From Heligmosomoides polygyrus polygyrus (taxonomy: Eukaryota > Nematoda > Chromadorea > Rhabditida > Heligmosomidae), in contig OX377206.1 in assembly GCA_947396885.1 (NCBI GenBank), forward strand, positions 47,971,631 through 48,035,630: 64,000 nucleotides of DNA. The letters run 5' to 3'. The notes under the pieces are model-generated. The model did not search any database. It worked only from the letters and a program-made list of their open reading frames with translations, and was not told the DNA's origin. The position numbers were made by a program, and so were the translations under genes. Positions 35,425 through 46,394 of this stretch are shown here, in pieces (positions within the stretch are counted from its first letter, which is position 1; every line of letters begins with the position of its first letter).

Positions 35425-35730
35425 AAGGTGACCCTCTCCGTGCCGCTCGTCGCTGGGGACCATAAGCCGCGTGCACACTTTGCAGCGGGCAGCGGGCAGT
35501 GGAATGTGGGCGGAGCTGGTTTCGCACACGGCGGCACTGTTGGAGTGCGCCGCGGCCGCGTTGGAGCGAGGAATGCCCGGCTTATTCCTCGCTGCCACTG
35601 CCGGCAGCACTGCGGCAGCGAAAGTGTGCACACCATTTCACTGCGGCCTCCGCTGCCGCAATGTGACTCCGCCCCTCAATGCTATGCTTCAGCGTGGCTG
35701 CCGCACTGCCGCAGCGGAGTGTGCGCGCTG
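35425..35730. repeat. GC-rich imperfect inverted repeat
   Basis: Dense GCAGCGG/CCGCTGC motifs in both orientations. The ends GTGCACACTTTGCAGCGG and CCGCAGCGGAGTGTGCGCGC are partly complementary. It is compositionally like the MITEs at 11982 and 43421, but the termini do not match them. Confidence 0.5.
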
Positions 35731-35959
35731 CTATACCTATCAAAATGAATAAAATAGTAAAAGGGATCAGAATGGATCACAGCTTGATCGAGATTTCAAC
35801 GCGGTATAAGGACATTCGTTTACAATGTTGTGAAGTTTCGACGTACATAATCCATCCCTAGCGCTTCCTGAACTGAAACCTATGAACTTCTGGATGTCAG
35901 CGCCAAATTTGCAAGTGCTTTTTGATGAATTCTAAAACCTTTCATGAGCACGCGTGAAT

Positions 35960-36718
35960 ATCCAGATTTGGCACTAGTGTACTTTTTGTACCGCACTAAA
36001 TCTTGTTCAAACTAGGTCTACTAGGGGTAATTTGCCATGGGAAGAACGAATGTCATAGTCGTTTTTTTTTGCGAAAATGCCTTATAAACGCGTTGTATTA
36101 AGTTAGAATCGCTCAAGGCCTTGTGAAATAGCGCGCGCTGATAAGAGACGCAGAGATTCCGCCCCTACCAGCACGCACTCGCGGCCGTCTCCGAGAGGGG
36201 AGTGGGCACGCCGTGGCGACTAGCTACACAGCGCGAATGTGAATGCAGTCTTATCTCCTCGTTTCGGTTAAAGATCCGCGTCTTATTTGCTTCCGTACTG
36301 GGCAAGGGAGGGAACTCCGGGATGAAAGAAATTTTAACACGGGTGCGCTAGTGAGCCCACACCCCGGAGTCCCTTCCCCTGCCCAATTCTGTGCTCTCCT
36401 CCGCTGACGCGGAGGAGAGCACAGAACAGAGCTTTCAAGGCTTTTCGAGATTTCAAGGCTTATGCTCTGGCTAACCTCTGCTGCAGGCTAGAGACGGCGA
36501 AATAGTGCTCATCGGTAGGAGGCGCACACTCTGCGTCTCTTACCAGCGCGCGCTATTTCGCAAGGCCCTGGGCGATTTCAACTTAATATAACGCGCTTAT
36601 AAGGCATTTCCGCAAAAAACGACTACGATATTCGTTCTTCCCATGGCAGATTACCCCTAGTAGACCTATTTTGAACAAGATTTAGTGCGGTACAAAAAGT
36701 ACACTAGTACCCCAGATT
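35960..36718. mobile_element. Foldback element with about 200-bp arms
   Basis: Left arm 35960-36170 and right arm about 36510-36718 are near-perfect complements. Matching landmarks are the CCAGAT outer end, the AGTGTACTTTTTGTACCGCA block, the CCATGG in the middle and GCGCGCGCT at the inner end. The loop carries the perfect hairpin at 36387-36426. No coding sequence. A half copy is at 33780-33985. Confidence 0.85.
36387..36426. repeat. Perfect hairpin, 18-bp stem
   Basis: Arms TTCTGTGCTCTCCTCCGC and its complement around TGAC. This is the best-preserved copy of the dispersed hairpin. Confidence 0.9.
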
Positions 36719-37149
36719 TTTTTGGATCCAGCTGACGTCCAACCCAAGTACTTCGCTACTATTGTTAAGCCCAAAATAGAGAGGATACAAGCCAAATAAC
36801 CAAACTGCCCAACTGCAACCATAACATCAAAGGTGAAAGGATTGGAGCTATGTTGCGAAAGAAACGTACAGTGGGTAATGACAGCGAGAAAAGAAAAAGG
36901 TTTGTAAAGAGAAACTCCTGCGCTTTTAAAGTCTAAACCATGTAACTGATTTTGTATGCAAATTCGAAATAGCTACAATACATAGAAAGCCAGTAAACCA
37001 ATCCAGTCATCTTGCTAGCAGCGTCAGTTTGATACCACATACAATAAAGAAAACTGAAAGCGAAAAACCTAATGAGAAACGATTCCGACGAACCCCGGCG
37101 AGCGCGGTTCCGAGAGGAGTAGGATAGACTCCAGACGGAAAAGCCCGGC

Positions 37150-37215
37150 CTTTTCTGTGCCCTCCTCGGCGACAGCGGAGGAGAGCACAGATTGGCCTAG
37201 GACCGGGACTCCGGA
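37150..37215. repeat. Dispersed hairpin repeat, imperfect stem
   Basis: TTCTGTGCCCTCCTCGGC and GCGGAGGAGAGCACAG around GACA, followed by a GGGACTCCGGAGTG block as at the other copies. Confidence 0.75.
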
Positions 37216-37219
37216 GTGC

Positions 37220-38390
37220 GGCGAGTTTACCAGACGCGAAACAAAACAGGGCTCTTGCGCAGAGACTGCGGTCGCGGGGGGCGAGATGTCCGGAGACGTC
37301 TAAGGACACGGGTCAATCAGGCGAGCGGAAAGGCGAGAACGCAGAGAAAGAGACACTTCAGCTGCGATCGATGACGGCTGCCGGCCAAGTGAGCTGACTC
37401 AGCGCGAGGGTGAGAGTACCCTCTCGTCGCCTGCTTCTTCATAACCGTTAGCAGTCGCGGAGTCATGCAGTGCAAGAAGACTGAGTTTCAAGGGGGAGAA
37501 TTGCAACGTTCGTAGCTTAAAGACTTCCTAAAGGTCACGAAACAATTGTCTGGAAGCTGCTACGTTTTGGGTAGCACGACAGACATCAATTAGTGGAGGT
37601 ACGCAGGTCTGGCAAAACTGTATTTGTAAAAGGAAATTTGTGGAGACAACGTTTGGGTCCTGCTTACATAGTAACAAGTGCTTACATAGTATATTTTCAT
37701 GGAAGCACATGTCAGTGGAAGACAGGAAGCAACAAACTTAAGTGGATCATCCTCATGGTATTCTATTATTCGACTTCCTTGGGCAGAACATTTGCGTTTA
37801 TGAACAGATGACAATCCTTAAGGGCCTCTCTGATTCTTAAGCTTTTTGGGAGCCTTAGGTCTGTTTCTTTTTACAGACGGTAGTGATGGAATATACTCAT
37901 TTGCATACAGCTAGAAGCAATGAACCTTAGGATAAAACTTCTGAAAAAGGCCCTCGCTTTGAGATAAAAACCAATCAGTGTTCACACAGCACTGCAGTAA
38001 CTGACCTCCGAAGCATTCTGAAGCCAGGTTTTGAGAAGTAGCGGACTTTAAATCCCATTGATCTACACAAGAAAAGCGATATAACCTATTCCAAGCCGCT
38101 CAGTACTTTGCGTGTAGCTTTGAGCAACCAATCAAGCACACCACTGTGATGTCCTGACAAGTACACGGCGCGTCCCAAACTCGCAACGCAGGAGGAGTCG
38201 GATCTCACCTTTGAGCCGGGACACTGGTTGCGAGTACTATTACCAATGCCCTCGGCGTGATATTCTTTTAAAAAAGTCGAAAAGGTAAGCTAAGACTATC
38301 CTATCGCATCAACGTTTCTAATAAGAGAGGTCGCCTAACCGACATCGTTCGTATGCGAAATAATGGTTTATGAAGCGCAGTCCTCGAGCT
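37220..38390. other. Unassigned stretch
   Basis: No gene, RNA or recognised element. Confidence 0.4.
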
Positions 38391-38394
38391 GCCC

Positions 38395-38545
38395 TATCTC
38401 GCCTGCAGTAGAGAGGCGCGGGGGTGCTCCGCTGTTTGGACTCTAGCGCAACGGTGGAGAGATGCAGCGAGGCAGGAAAGCGGGATCCCTAATCGAGGGG
38501 CGCCGACGGCACGACGAAACCGCCGAAACATGAGTCATGGTACGA
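38395..38545 (-). repeat. Inverted copy of the GACTCATGTTTT-family repeat
   Basis: The minus strand shows ACCATGACTCATGTTTCGGC and a GCGCTAGAGTCCA block, as at 34550-34720 and 42940-43035. Confidence 0.65.
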
Positions 38546-38549
38546 TTGT

Positions 38550-39292
38550 ACGTGGGAACGTTGGACCGCCGCTGAATCATACGAAGACAATGTTCATGAG
38601 GAACTGACAAGATTGTGATGCCCCATTCTCGCTCAACGGAGCGATCATCACCGAATGCTCCAGCTACGTGTATCTGGGTCGCGAAGTCAACATGGCCAAC
38701 GACCTAGCACCAGAACTGAGCAGAAGGAAACGAGCGCTTGGGGAGCTTTCAAGAGCGTCGAAGAAGTCGCGAAGAAGACGAAGAACGTCCGACTCCGTGC
38801 CCACCTATTCGACTCCACTGTTCTTTCTGCCCTAACATACGCCTCAGAGACCTGGACTATCCCAAGGCACAATGTACACGCGATCAATGTCGTGCAGTTA
38901 GAATCGAGAGGACGATGCTCGGAGTGGCACGACTCATGCAAGTCAGAGAAGACCACCGGAGTTCCGAGCTTCGTCGACGTTCGAAGACCAGAGACGCTGT
39001 CGCATGGGCCAAGTCGTCGAGAATTAGGTGGGCCGGCCACGTAATGCGATTCGCAGACACCGGCTGGACGAGAGCCATCACCGGCTGGATTCCGTGGGAT
39101 GTCAAGAGAACGCGACTCCAACCAACGCGTTGGTCGGACTTCTTTGTGAAAGCCCTGAACGACCGATATGACGCTCTTCGTGTCCCTCGATCGAGGAGGA
39201 TTCATTGGACCACTCTGGCACGCGACAGGGACGAATGGAGATGCTGCTGGCGCCCACTCGAGCAAGTCGATGGTCAACGGGACGACAGGTGA
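38550..39292 (+). pseudogene. RTE-type LINE 3' fragment (family A)
   Basis: Covers the end of the RT domain and the C-terminus. Visible are SSYVYLGREVNMANDLAP near 38660, SALTYASETW near 38835, RIRWAGHVMRFADTGWTRAI near 39020 and the terminal EQVDGQRDDR with stop at 39290-39292. A 184-codon frame (38738-39292) remains open, and only a few frameshifts separate the parts, so this is the best-preserved family A tail in the window. It is 5'-truncated near 38550. Confidence 0.88.
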
Positions 39293-39410
39293 AAACAGGA
39301 CGGTATTCAATTCGGTTTGGAGTGCTTATGATAGGAAAAGCTGCCAGGCTGCTGTCGGGTTGCAGATATTGGATAGACTCCTATTTAGATCTCCATCAGA
39401 ACTTGACCGT

Positions 39411-39412
<2 letters not shown>

Positions 39413-39466
<54 letters not shown>

Positions 39467-39470
39467 CATA
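39413..39470. repeat. TA microsatellite
   Basis: About 28 TA units with a few interruptions, lying between two LINE 3' ends. Confidence 0.95.
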
Positions 39471-39900
39471 TATATTTATTTATTTATTTATTTATTTATT
39501 ACATGAGAACTCATGTAACAACAACACAACCTTGGAAAGGAAATTTTGGAGTCCAATAAAGAGAGTGGAACTTATTAAAAGTAACGAACAGTGAACAACA
39601 TAAAAGAAGAACTGGGTAAAAGGCTCAGACAGAGCAAAAGAATAACAATCTAACAAAATGGATCCAGGTACTTGTTGACCATGTTTTTAAACGAAAGCAC
39701 TGAGCATGGAGGAGTGCGATTTTTAATAAATTTCATATAGCTGGAAGTAGCCCTGTTGATGAAAAAATTTGATCTAAGCTTCAACCTAGCCTTAGGGGCA
39801 ATTGGTTTCAGCCGACCACCCCTCGTGATGGACGGTCTTGCAGTGAGAAACCTATCCGCCGCAATCACGCAGGAACCGGAGAGGAGATAGATATATTAGA
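39470..39900 (-). pseudogene. CR1-like LINE 3' end: ORF2 C-terminus, 3' hairpin and tail
   Basis: On the minus strand, a 72-codon frame (39868-39650) ends FKNMVNKYLDPFC-stop. It aligns with the C-terminus of the intact ORF2 at 54950-55134 (R-F-FVNR then TTFKKLVYKEL there; SNFFINRATSS then FKNMVNKYL here). Downstream lies a perfect palindrome, TTACATGAG-AA-CTCATGTAA (39499-39518), then a TAAA-type tail to 39470. It is 5'-truncated. Confidence 0.8.
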
Positions 39901-39969
39901 AAGCGTATACAAAATGATTTTCACTACGATAATGTGTCAGCTTTCCAGCTTTTCCTCATGAAGCTTCGG

Positions 39970-40150
39970 CGCATAGGTGCCTGTTCTTACTTCGCGACAA
40001 GAGCGACACGTCGCCCGTGCAAAACATGCATATCGATTGAAACTGAGCGTGCGCCGCCGAAAAGTGTTCATACTCGAGCGCCGGCGCTGTCGCTTCAGTC
40101 GCTCCAGTCGCTCTTGTCGCTCTTGTCGCCTGTTCATACTTCGTGCCGGC
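39970..40150. repeat. Repeat with 9-bp GTCGCTCTT units
   Basis: About five 9-bp units of GTCGCTCTT type at 40089-40133. The flank CCTGTTCTTACTTCGCGACA also occurs (inverted) near 46360-46385, next to hAT element B. Confidence 0.65.
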
Positions 40151-40389
40151 GTCGGGAGCGACTGGGGCGATGAACGGAGTGTGGAGTACGTAATTACACC
40201 GCACTAGTGCTGGAAGGACTCACCAGGATACTATCTCAACGGTAGGTCGGACGTATCTCGACCCCAATACAACTCTGCGCAGAGTTAGGGGCGACGGAAG
40301 TCGTGGGTTGGCGCCCTGTTGATTTAGGTGCTCCACAGCTGACGGGCGCGCGCGGGATGAGGGCTCGTATCGCGGCTAAGCGCAGTGCT

Positions 40390-40480
40390 CATCTGGCGTA
40401 GTAGGGAAGAGCTCGGGCTCGTAAACGCGGGGTCGGGGTTTGGATCCTGCGGACTGCGTTCGTCTTGCACTTTTGCAAGA
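40390..40480 (+). repeat. tRNA-like promoter in foldback element 1
   Basis: Box A TGGCGTAGTAGGG (40394-40406) and box B GGTTTGGATCC (40437-40447), then TTGCACTTTTGCA. The complementary copy is at about 42175-42258 in the right arm. Confidence 0.55.
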
Positions 40481-41242
40481 TCCATGTTTATCATATAGGT
40501 AATCCACCTAGGGGTATTATAGTGTGTTATAGAGCATGTTTACATGTAACATATGCTTCAAACTACAGATTAGCTAAAATGTTCACTTCTGCGTGTCACT
40601 TATTTTAAGCCTATTTTGTGTGAAGCGATAGTTATGTAACAATAGATATTTTGTGGCACTAGTTAGAAGTTCCGACTCCACCGACAAGACTTCGGTCAAA
40701 AAATTTTTTTCGCTGAAACTTCGTCTAGGGGGGTTATTTGGGGTGCTAATCGCGAATTTGACATCCGTTTTTCACGATTCGGTCGGAGACCACCCATACC
40801 GTTAACAAGGATGCTCCAGGCAGGGTCACCGATTTCGCTGAAACTTCGTCTAGGGGGGTTATTTGGGGTGCTGATCACGAATCTGACATTCGTTTTTCAC
40901 TGTTCTGTCTCTACCTGCCGTCATCGGCATAAACTTCAAGAATGTAATCATGTGCCTTCCTGTATCTATATTATTCAGCCGAATCGTGAAAACGGATGTC
41001 AGATTCGTGATCAGCACACCAAATAACCCCCCCCCCCCCGCTAGACAAAGTTTCAGCGAAAAAATTTTTTTTGAGCCAAGCCTTGTCGGTGGAGTCGGAA
41101 CTTTTTACTAGTGCCACAAAATATCTATCGTTACATAACTATAGCTTCATACAAAATAGGCTTAAAATAAGTGACACACAGAAGTGAACATTTTAGCTAA
41201 TCTGTAGTTTGAAGCATATGTTATATGTAAACATGCTCTATC

Positions 41243-42069
41243 ATCATCATTTTCATTAGCATCTGTCCCGCTTGGTGGCGGGGTCCGCTCTTCTGGTGTG
41301 GTGACGCCAATTCTCCCGATCAAATGCTTGATCAGGGTGCACACCAGCCATCTCTAAGTCCAAGCGCAACGTATCTAGCCAACGTTGCTTCGGGCGTCCT
41401 CTGGGCCGCTTTCCAGGGACCACAAGATTCAGGCCAATCTTACACACGGTGTCGTCGTTAGCGCGAAGGACGTGGCCGTACCATCGAAGACGAGCTTCGC
41501 GAAGCTTCTCGGATATCGGGGCGACACCGAACCTCTGTCGTATGGTGTCGTTACGAACGCGGTCCAAACGCGTAACTCCAGCCGTCCACCGTAGCATCTT
41601 CGTCTCCATTACACTGAGGCGGCTTTCAACTTCCTTCGTCACGGGCCAGCACTCAGCACCGTACGTCGCTACTGGGCGGACCACTGTTCTATAAACCTTC
41701 GATTTGAGGTGCTCAGGTATTGTTTGTCTTGTCGCAAAGCACCCCAGTCAGCGAGCGCCATTTGGACCAGGCTGCACTCACACGTGCATTCACCTTCATC
41801 TTTAAGCTGCCATCGGACGTGACTGTTGACCCAAGATACTTGAAAGATGTCACTCGTGAGAGCTCAGTACCATTGGTCTTGATAGATCCGAGCTCATTCA
41901 CATCCGTCGTCAAGTATTCCGTCTTTTTGACGTTTAGCTTGAGACCGAACAATGCCAAACGATCGCACCACGCCTGTGCCTGTCGCTCGAGTTCGGTTTT
42001 GTTTTCACATGCAAGCATGACGTCGTCAACATACAGCAGCGTCCAAGGTGCCGCCATTTGGAGATCTCT
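41243..42069 (-). pseudogene. RTE-type LINE 3' fragment (family B) inserted in foldback element 1
   Basis: On the minus strand: LLYVDDVMLACENKTELE (the RT catalytic box YVDD is intact), KYLGSTVTSDGSL, then VVRPVATYGAECWPVTKE, WTAGVTR and RWLDTLRLD, ending near 41256. One frameshift near 41710 separates the halves. The 3' tail is ATGATGATG-like. The host sequence TAAACATGCTCTA is present on both sides, consistent with a target duplication of about 13 bp. Confidence 0.88.
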
Positions 42070-42492
42070 ATGCTCTATAACAAAGTAAACATGTAAACAA
42101 GTAAACAAGTAAACATGCTCTATAACACACTATAATACCCCTAGGTGGATTACCTATATGATAAACATGGATTTTGCAAAAGTGCAAGACGAACGCAGTC
42201 CGCAGGATCCAAACCCCGACCCCGCGTTTACGAGCCCGAGCTCTTCCCTACTACGCCACCTGAGCACTGCGCTTAGCCGCGATACGAGCCCTCATCCCGC
42301 GCGCGCCCGTCAGCTGTGGAGCACCTGAATCAACAGGGCGCCAACCCGCGACTTCCGTCGCCTCTAACTCTGCGCAGAGTTGTATTGGGGTCGAGATACC
42401 TGCAGTTTGTTACTTCCCAGAGAGAGGCGGTTCTGCCCATGTACAACATTTGCGCCGTTCCGACCTACCGTTGAGATAGTATCCTGGTCAGA

Positions 42493-42935
42493 CAATGGGA
42501 GTGGTACTCTTTCCGAATAGAAGGGCGCTGTGGATGCTCTGTGGGTTGTTTTGAGGGCGATCTTCAGGTGGGGGGGGGGGGGGGTCATATGGGTCGTGTC
42601 GTCGCTCGCGGTACGTAACGCGAGCAGCGGGTCAACTTTGGGCACAGCTAGGCACCAATCAATAGGCGCGGGAACATAACAATACACCCATGGATGCGCT
42701 TCTAACTAACAACATTGAACGAAGTTATTGAGGTGCTGCATAACGAGGAACAATCGGATACACAACAACACCTACACAGCAGTCACAACGCGCTAACACC
42801 ACTGGAAAACGTCGGAAGAGGAATATAGAAGCAAGTGGGGAAGTAATGAAACATCGAAGCAGTTTAAAAACCGCTTTGCCGCCACAAGTATACGTTATAG
42901 TGCAATTACGTACACCACACTACGTCCGTCGCCCC
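42493..42935. other. Unassigned, with a G run
   Basis: A run of about 15 G at 42570-42585. No gene. Confidence 0.45.
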
Positions 42936-42939
42936 AGGT

Positions 42940-43035
42940 TACAGGGCAAAGGACAACCATGACTCATGTTTTCGCCGATTCGTCGCGCCGTCGGCGCTCT
43001 CCGTACTAGAGATCCTCCTCGCATATCCCCCACGT
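42940..43035 (+). repeat. GACTCATGTTTT-family repeat
   Basis: GGGCAAAGGACAACCATGAC and CTCATGTTTTCGCCGATTCG match 34556-34600. Confidence 0.75.
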
Positions 43036-43064
43036 CTCTTCTTGGATGGTTCGGCAGCGCCGCC

Positions 43065-43779
43065 GCTGCGACGGCGAACGGCGAAACCGCTGAGCGGCGC
43101 CGCCGAGCGGCGCCGCTCAGCGGCTTGACTCATCATCAGTGGGAGCGGTGACGGCGAGGTACTGTACTGTTTCTAGTCGGGACCGACTGGTGCTTAACAA
43201 TAACGCGCCCCGATGACGATCGCGCGCCCGCATCGACCGTCTCCGCTCTGGATCCCGCCGCGAAAGGGCAGAGCGCAGACAGACAGACGCTGGAGCGGCG
43301 CCGCCGGGTGGAATGATTCAAGTCATTTCCGCCAGCGACGCCGCCGGTGCCGCCGGTGCCGCCGGCCGGCCAGCGGCGCCGCTGGAGGCGAGCTCTGCGT
43401 CTCTGCCCTATGGTTAAGGCCCCCGCAGACTTCTGCGGCGAGCGGCGGGCGAAATCGCTGAGCGGCGACGGCGAACGGCGAAACCGCTGAGCGGCGCCGC
43501 TCAGCGGCTTGACTCATCATCAGTGGGAGCGGTGACGGCGAGGTACTGTACTGTTTCTAGTCGGGACCAACTGGTGCTTAACAATAACGCGCCCCGATGA
43601 CGATCGCGCGCCCGCATCGACCGTCTCCGCTCTGGATCCCGCTGCGAAAGGGCAGAGCGCAGAGCGCAGACAGACAGACGCTGGAGCGGCGCCGCCGGGT
43701 GGAATGATTCAAGTCATTTCCGCCAGCGACGCCGCCGGCGCCGCTGGCGGCGAGCTCTGCGTCTCTGCCCTATGGTTAA
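43065..43779. repeat. GC-rich direct duplication, offset 384 bp
   Basis: About 320 bp is repeated. GCTTGACTCATCATCAGTGG begins near 43123 and again near 43507. Both copies contain the block from GTACTGTACTGTTTCTAGTC through GAGCTCTGCGTCTCTGCC. The second copy lies inside the MITE-bounded segment below. Overlapping alanine/arginine-rich frames are composition artefacts. Confidence 0.85.
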
Positions 43780-43822
43780 GCATAGGGCAGCGGCGACGCC
43801 GCAAAAGTCTGCGGGGCCTTAA
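43421..43822. mobile_element. Harbinger-like MITE, longer relative of 11982-12124
   Basis: Ends AGGCCCCCGCAGACTTCTGC and, on the complement, AGGCCCCGCAGACTTTTGC. TTA precedes the left end and TAA follows the right end. Near the right end it contains the GCGAGCTCTGCGTCTCTGCC and CTATGGTTAAGCATAGGGC blocks also found in the small MITE. Confidence 0.7.
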
Positions 43823-43825
43823 AAA

Positions 43826-43935
43826 CACCCCACGTGCAATCGATTGGGTCAGGCCTTCGCGATGGAGCGCGCGCATCGAGCAGTGCAGTGGAGCCGACGA
43901 CGCGGCATAGTCCACTGGCTTAGCAGCTTCGATGG
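43826..43935 (+). repeat. Inverted repeat, left arm
   Basis: About 110 bp complementary to 45131-45240. Shared blocks are GTGCAATCGATTGGGTCAG and CATAGTCCACTGGCTTAGCA. A partial copy is near 46575-46615. Confidence 0.8.
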
Positions 43936-44104
43936 AACTGGAAACGATTACAACACTTGGTGCAGTATTTATGAGCACACGGCAGTACTACTGAAGACTG
44001 AATAACCCGCGCAACGTGCGAGCAGCGGATAACGCGTAGTACCACGTAGTATGTGATGTAATTTACTTTGATAATGTACATGTCATGTACTTGATACAAG
44101 TGAT

Positions 44105-44650
44105 GTAATTTAATTTGATCTTTCTAAAGCATTCGATAGGATCGACCATTCTAGACTTGTGCAAAACCCTGAACATCTGAAGTTCCACCCCCTTAGTGTG
44201 TAAATGGATACAGAATTAACTTTCAGAACGTAGTGTTCAAGTCAACATAGGAGCTACTTTTTTAGTCTGTAAGCTAGTGAAGAGCAGGGTTCCCCAGGGA
44301 GGGGTCCTTTTTTCAGTTCTCTTCGCTATATACGTAGCTGAGCTGACGTTAATTCTTGAGGAAAGCGGCGTTCTTGTAAGCAGCTTGCAAATGATATCAA
44401 GATCTATAGGAAAATTGAATGCGGAGGGAATACATCGTGCATTGGAAAAGTTTTATGAGCGGTCAAATCTGGAGGTTACCTTTTGCTTCCAAGAAAAATG
44501 TACACATGAGATTGAGAGGGTCGAAGTGCTCTGCTGGTTAAGCGTTGCAGTTCACGTATCTTATCTTTCGATGTCTTGGAATAGACGATAAACAACGTTT
44601 AGTGCACGCATATAAAACATATGTAAGACCAGTAGTGGAGAGCGGAGACC
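44105..44650 (+). pseudogene. CR1-like RT fragment
   Basis: LSKAFDRIDHSRL near 44125, then RVPQGGVL and LFAIYVAEL near 44290, and YKTYVRPVVESG near 44625. The FADD box is destroyed (the frame changes near 44385). It is a distant CR1-type relative, not a copy of the 51-kb element. Confidence 0.7.
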
Positions 44651-45130
44651 CTAACCCTAAAGCCAAAATGATGAAGTCAACTCAAACTACCATGTTTCAT
44701 CCCTGGAAGCCTTCCATTTGATAACCGTGGAACTCCAACCTTTGACATTATCACCAAGGGTATGTACATTTTTTCAGCTTTCATTAAGATTAATTCTGAG
44801 CAGGGGTAACTGTTTAAATCAGGCATTTTGGACCAAACCCATATAATAACGTCGAAATTGATGCGATTCTTCTAAAAAACGTGGATTTCAAGAGGTCTGT
44901 ATGAGGAAAACTGAGTGTGTGACGCATACACTCAGTAAGCAACTGCATTTACAACCACGAATCGTAAGAGCAGTTCCAAAGTGCATTTGTTTAGCATCTA
45001 CCGTGCCTCAGTTCCGTAACAGGTCTTGCAAAGTGCTTTTCCTTAGCGTTTACTGTGAAACACGGCGGTCGTGAATGTAATTTCGAATTACGCTAAGTCG
45101 GCACTGTTTTCCATAATGTAAACTCCTGTT

Positions 45131-45240
45131 CTCCTCGAAGCTGCTAAGCCAGTGGACTATGCCGCGTGATCGGCTCCACTGCACGGTGCGCGAGCGCGCC
45201 CCATCGCGAGAGGCTGACCCAATCGATTGCACGTGGTGGT
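45131..45240 (-). repeat. Inverted repeat, right arm
   Basis: Complement of 43826-43935. The 1.2 kb between the arms carries the RT fragment. Confidence 0.8.
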
Positions 45241-45249
45241 GTTTTTACG

Positions 45250-46386
45250 TGCCATCCTCTTCTTGCCCGCGCTAGAGTGCAGACAGCGGAGCACGTCGGT
45301 GCTAGAGCACCCTACTGGGACCGAGGTTGGGTGAGTCGACCAGTGCACTTCAGTAGCACTCATTTCTCAAAGGAGGAACGTCTGCTGGAGCAGTTGGCAT
45401 ATCAGCAACATCGACGAGCTCAGATTTCCACCTTTTCTGGCATATGATGGGTGGAAAATATCGCGTAGAGACAACGACATGTTAGTCAACAACAAGAATG
45501 GCCATTACGTGGGAGCGATGCCTCTTCCGTTTATTGGGCTTGGGAGGTGCCGTGTTCAGGGTTGAACACAACAGTGTTTATGGCCACATGTGGAGTTCCG
45601 CGCAACTAGAAGCTTTGCTATTTTGCTTGCTCTACGTGCATGATTGGAATTTTCTGCCGTTATTCCACGACACATGGCTTCAAGACGCTTCAAGGATCAA
45701 CTAACACAAGGTGCGTCTTCGGTGTCAGTTTTTGATTTGAGGGTGAGGAACTCTTTTCCCTTTCGAAACGGTGAGTGGTCGCGCCTCTCCTGCTCCTTGT
45801 CAAGTGAATTCCTTTTATCAGTCGAAGGAGCAAGGACTCCAACGCAACCCGTTGTGGCAGGCTATATATAAGACTAGAGAAAATGAGAGGTTATAAAGAC
45901 ACTGAAGTGTGTCTCCCTAATAAACCTACAGTACTGATCTGTTCATAAGCACTAATGCTTTGCTTGAGCGAGACGGACAATAAAGAAGGTGTGAGGATGG
46001 ACCGCTTCTACGCCCTCATTTCTTGGAATCGTCATATTTATTCCCGTAGGAAGTAGCGGTTTCGGTGCAACTCGATTCTGACTTGCAGGAAGTCCTACTC
46101 TTTTGGAACATGGCCTTCTTGAAATTCAGTATCCATCTACAGCAAGTTTCCGCAACAATCGGCGAGCCCTGGAGACGCAGACGACGAGCGTGTTCTCTCA
46201 TTCGGGTCCTGAGTCAGCTCGCTCGCTCGTAGCGCAGCAGGAGTGTCTATTTCTCTGCGCTCTCGCCATCCCGCTGCTTTGGTTGACCTTTGCCCGTAGA
46301 CGGTCGCCCCAGTCGCTCTTGTCGCCTGTTTCTCGACAGCGCGCTGCGCTCTTGTCGCTGCTGTCGCGAAGTATGAACAGCCCCCG
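45250..46386. other. Unassigned, with a small dispersed repeat at its left edge
   Basis: 45250-45312 matches the GACTCATGTTTT-family 3' part (GCTAGAGTGCAGACAGCGGA). The rest has no supported gene. TCGCTCTTGTCGC units near 46315-46370 resemble 40089-40150. Confidence 0.5.
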
Positions 46387-46394
46387 ACTAGGAT

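Larger units (their letters stand above)
40219..42492. mobile_element. Large foldback element 1, interrupted by an RTE LINE
   Basis: Left arm 40219 to about 40900. The right arm runs from about 40980 to 42492 once the LINE at 41243-42069 is removed. Landmarks occur in mirror order: ACTATCTCAACGGTAGGTCG at 40229 and its complement near 42460; CTCTGCGCAGAGTTAG near 40272 and 42370; CCACCTAGGGGTATTATAG near 40504 and 42133; and TTCCGACTCCACCGACA near 40671 and 41088. About 55 bp are extra in the right arm near 42400. Each arm carries a tRNA-like promoter. No coding capacity. Confidence 0.88.

Noticed and set aside
39413..39470. Microsatellite as a possible origin or boundary element
   Set aside because: A plain TA run between two LINE 3' ends; nothing supports a special role.
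43065..43779. Several alanine/arginine-rich open frames on both strands
   Set aside because: They arise from GC-rich duplicated sequence, overlap on both strands and have no conserved domain.
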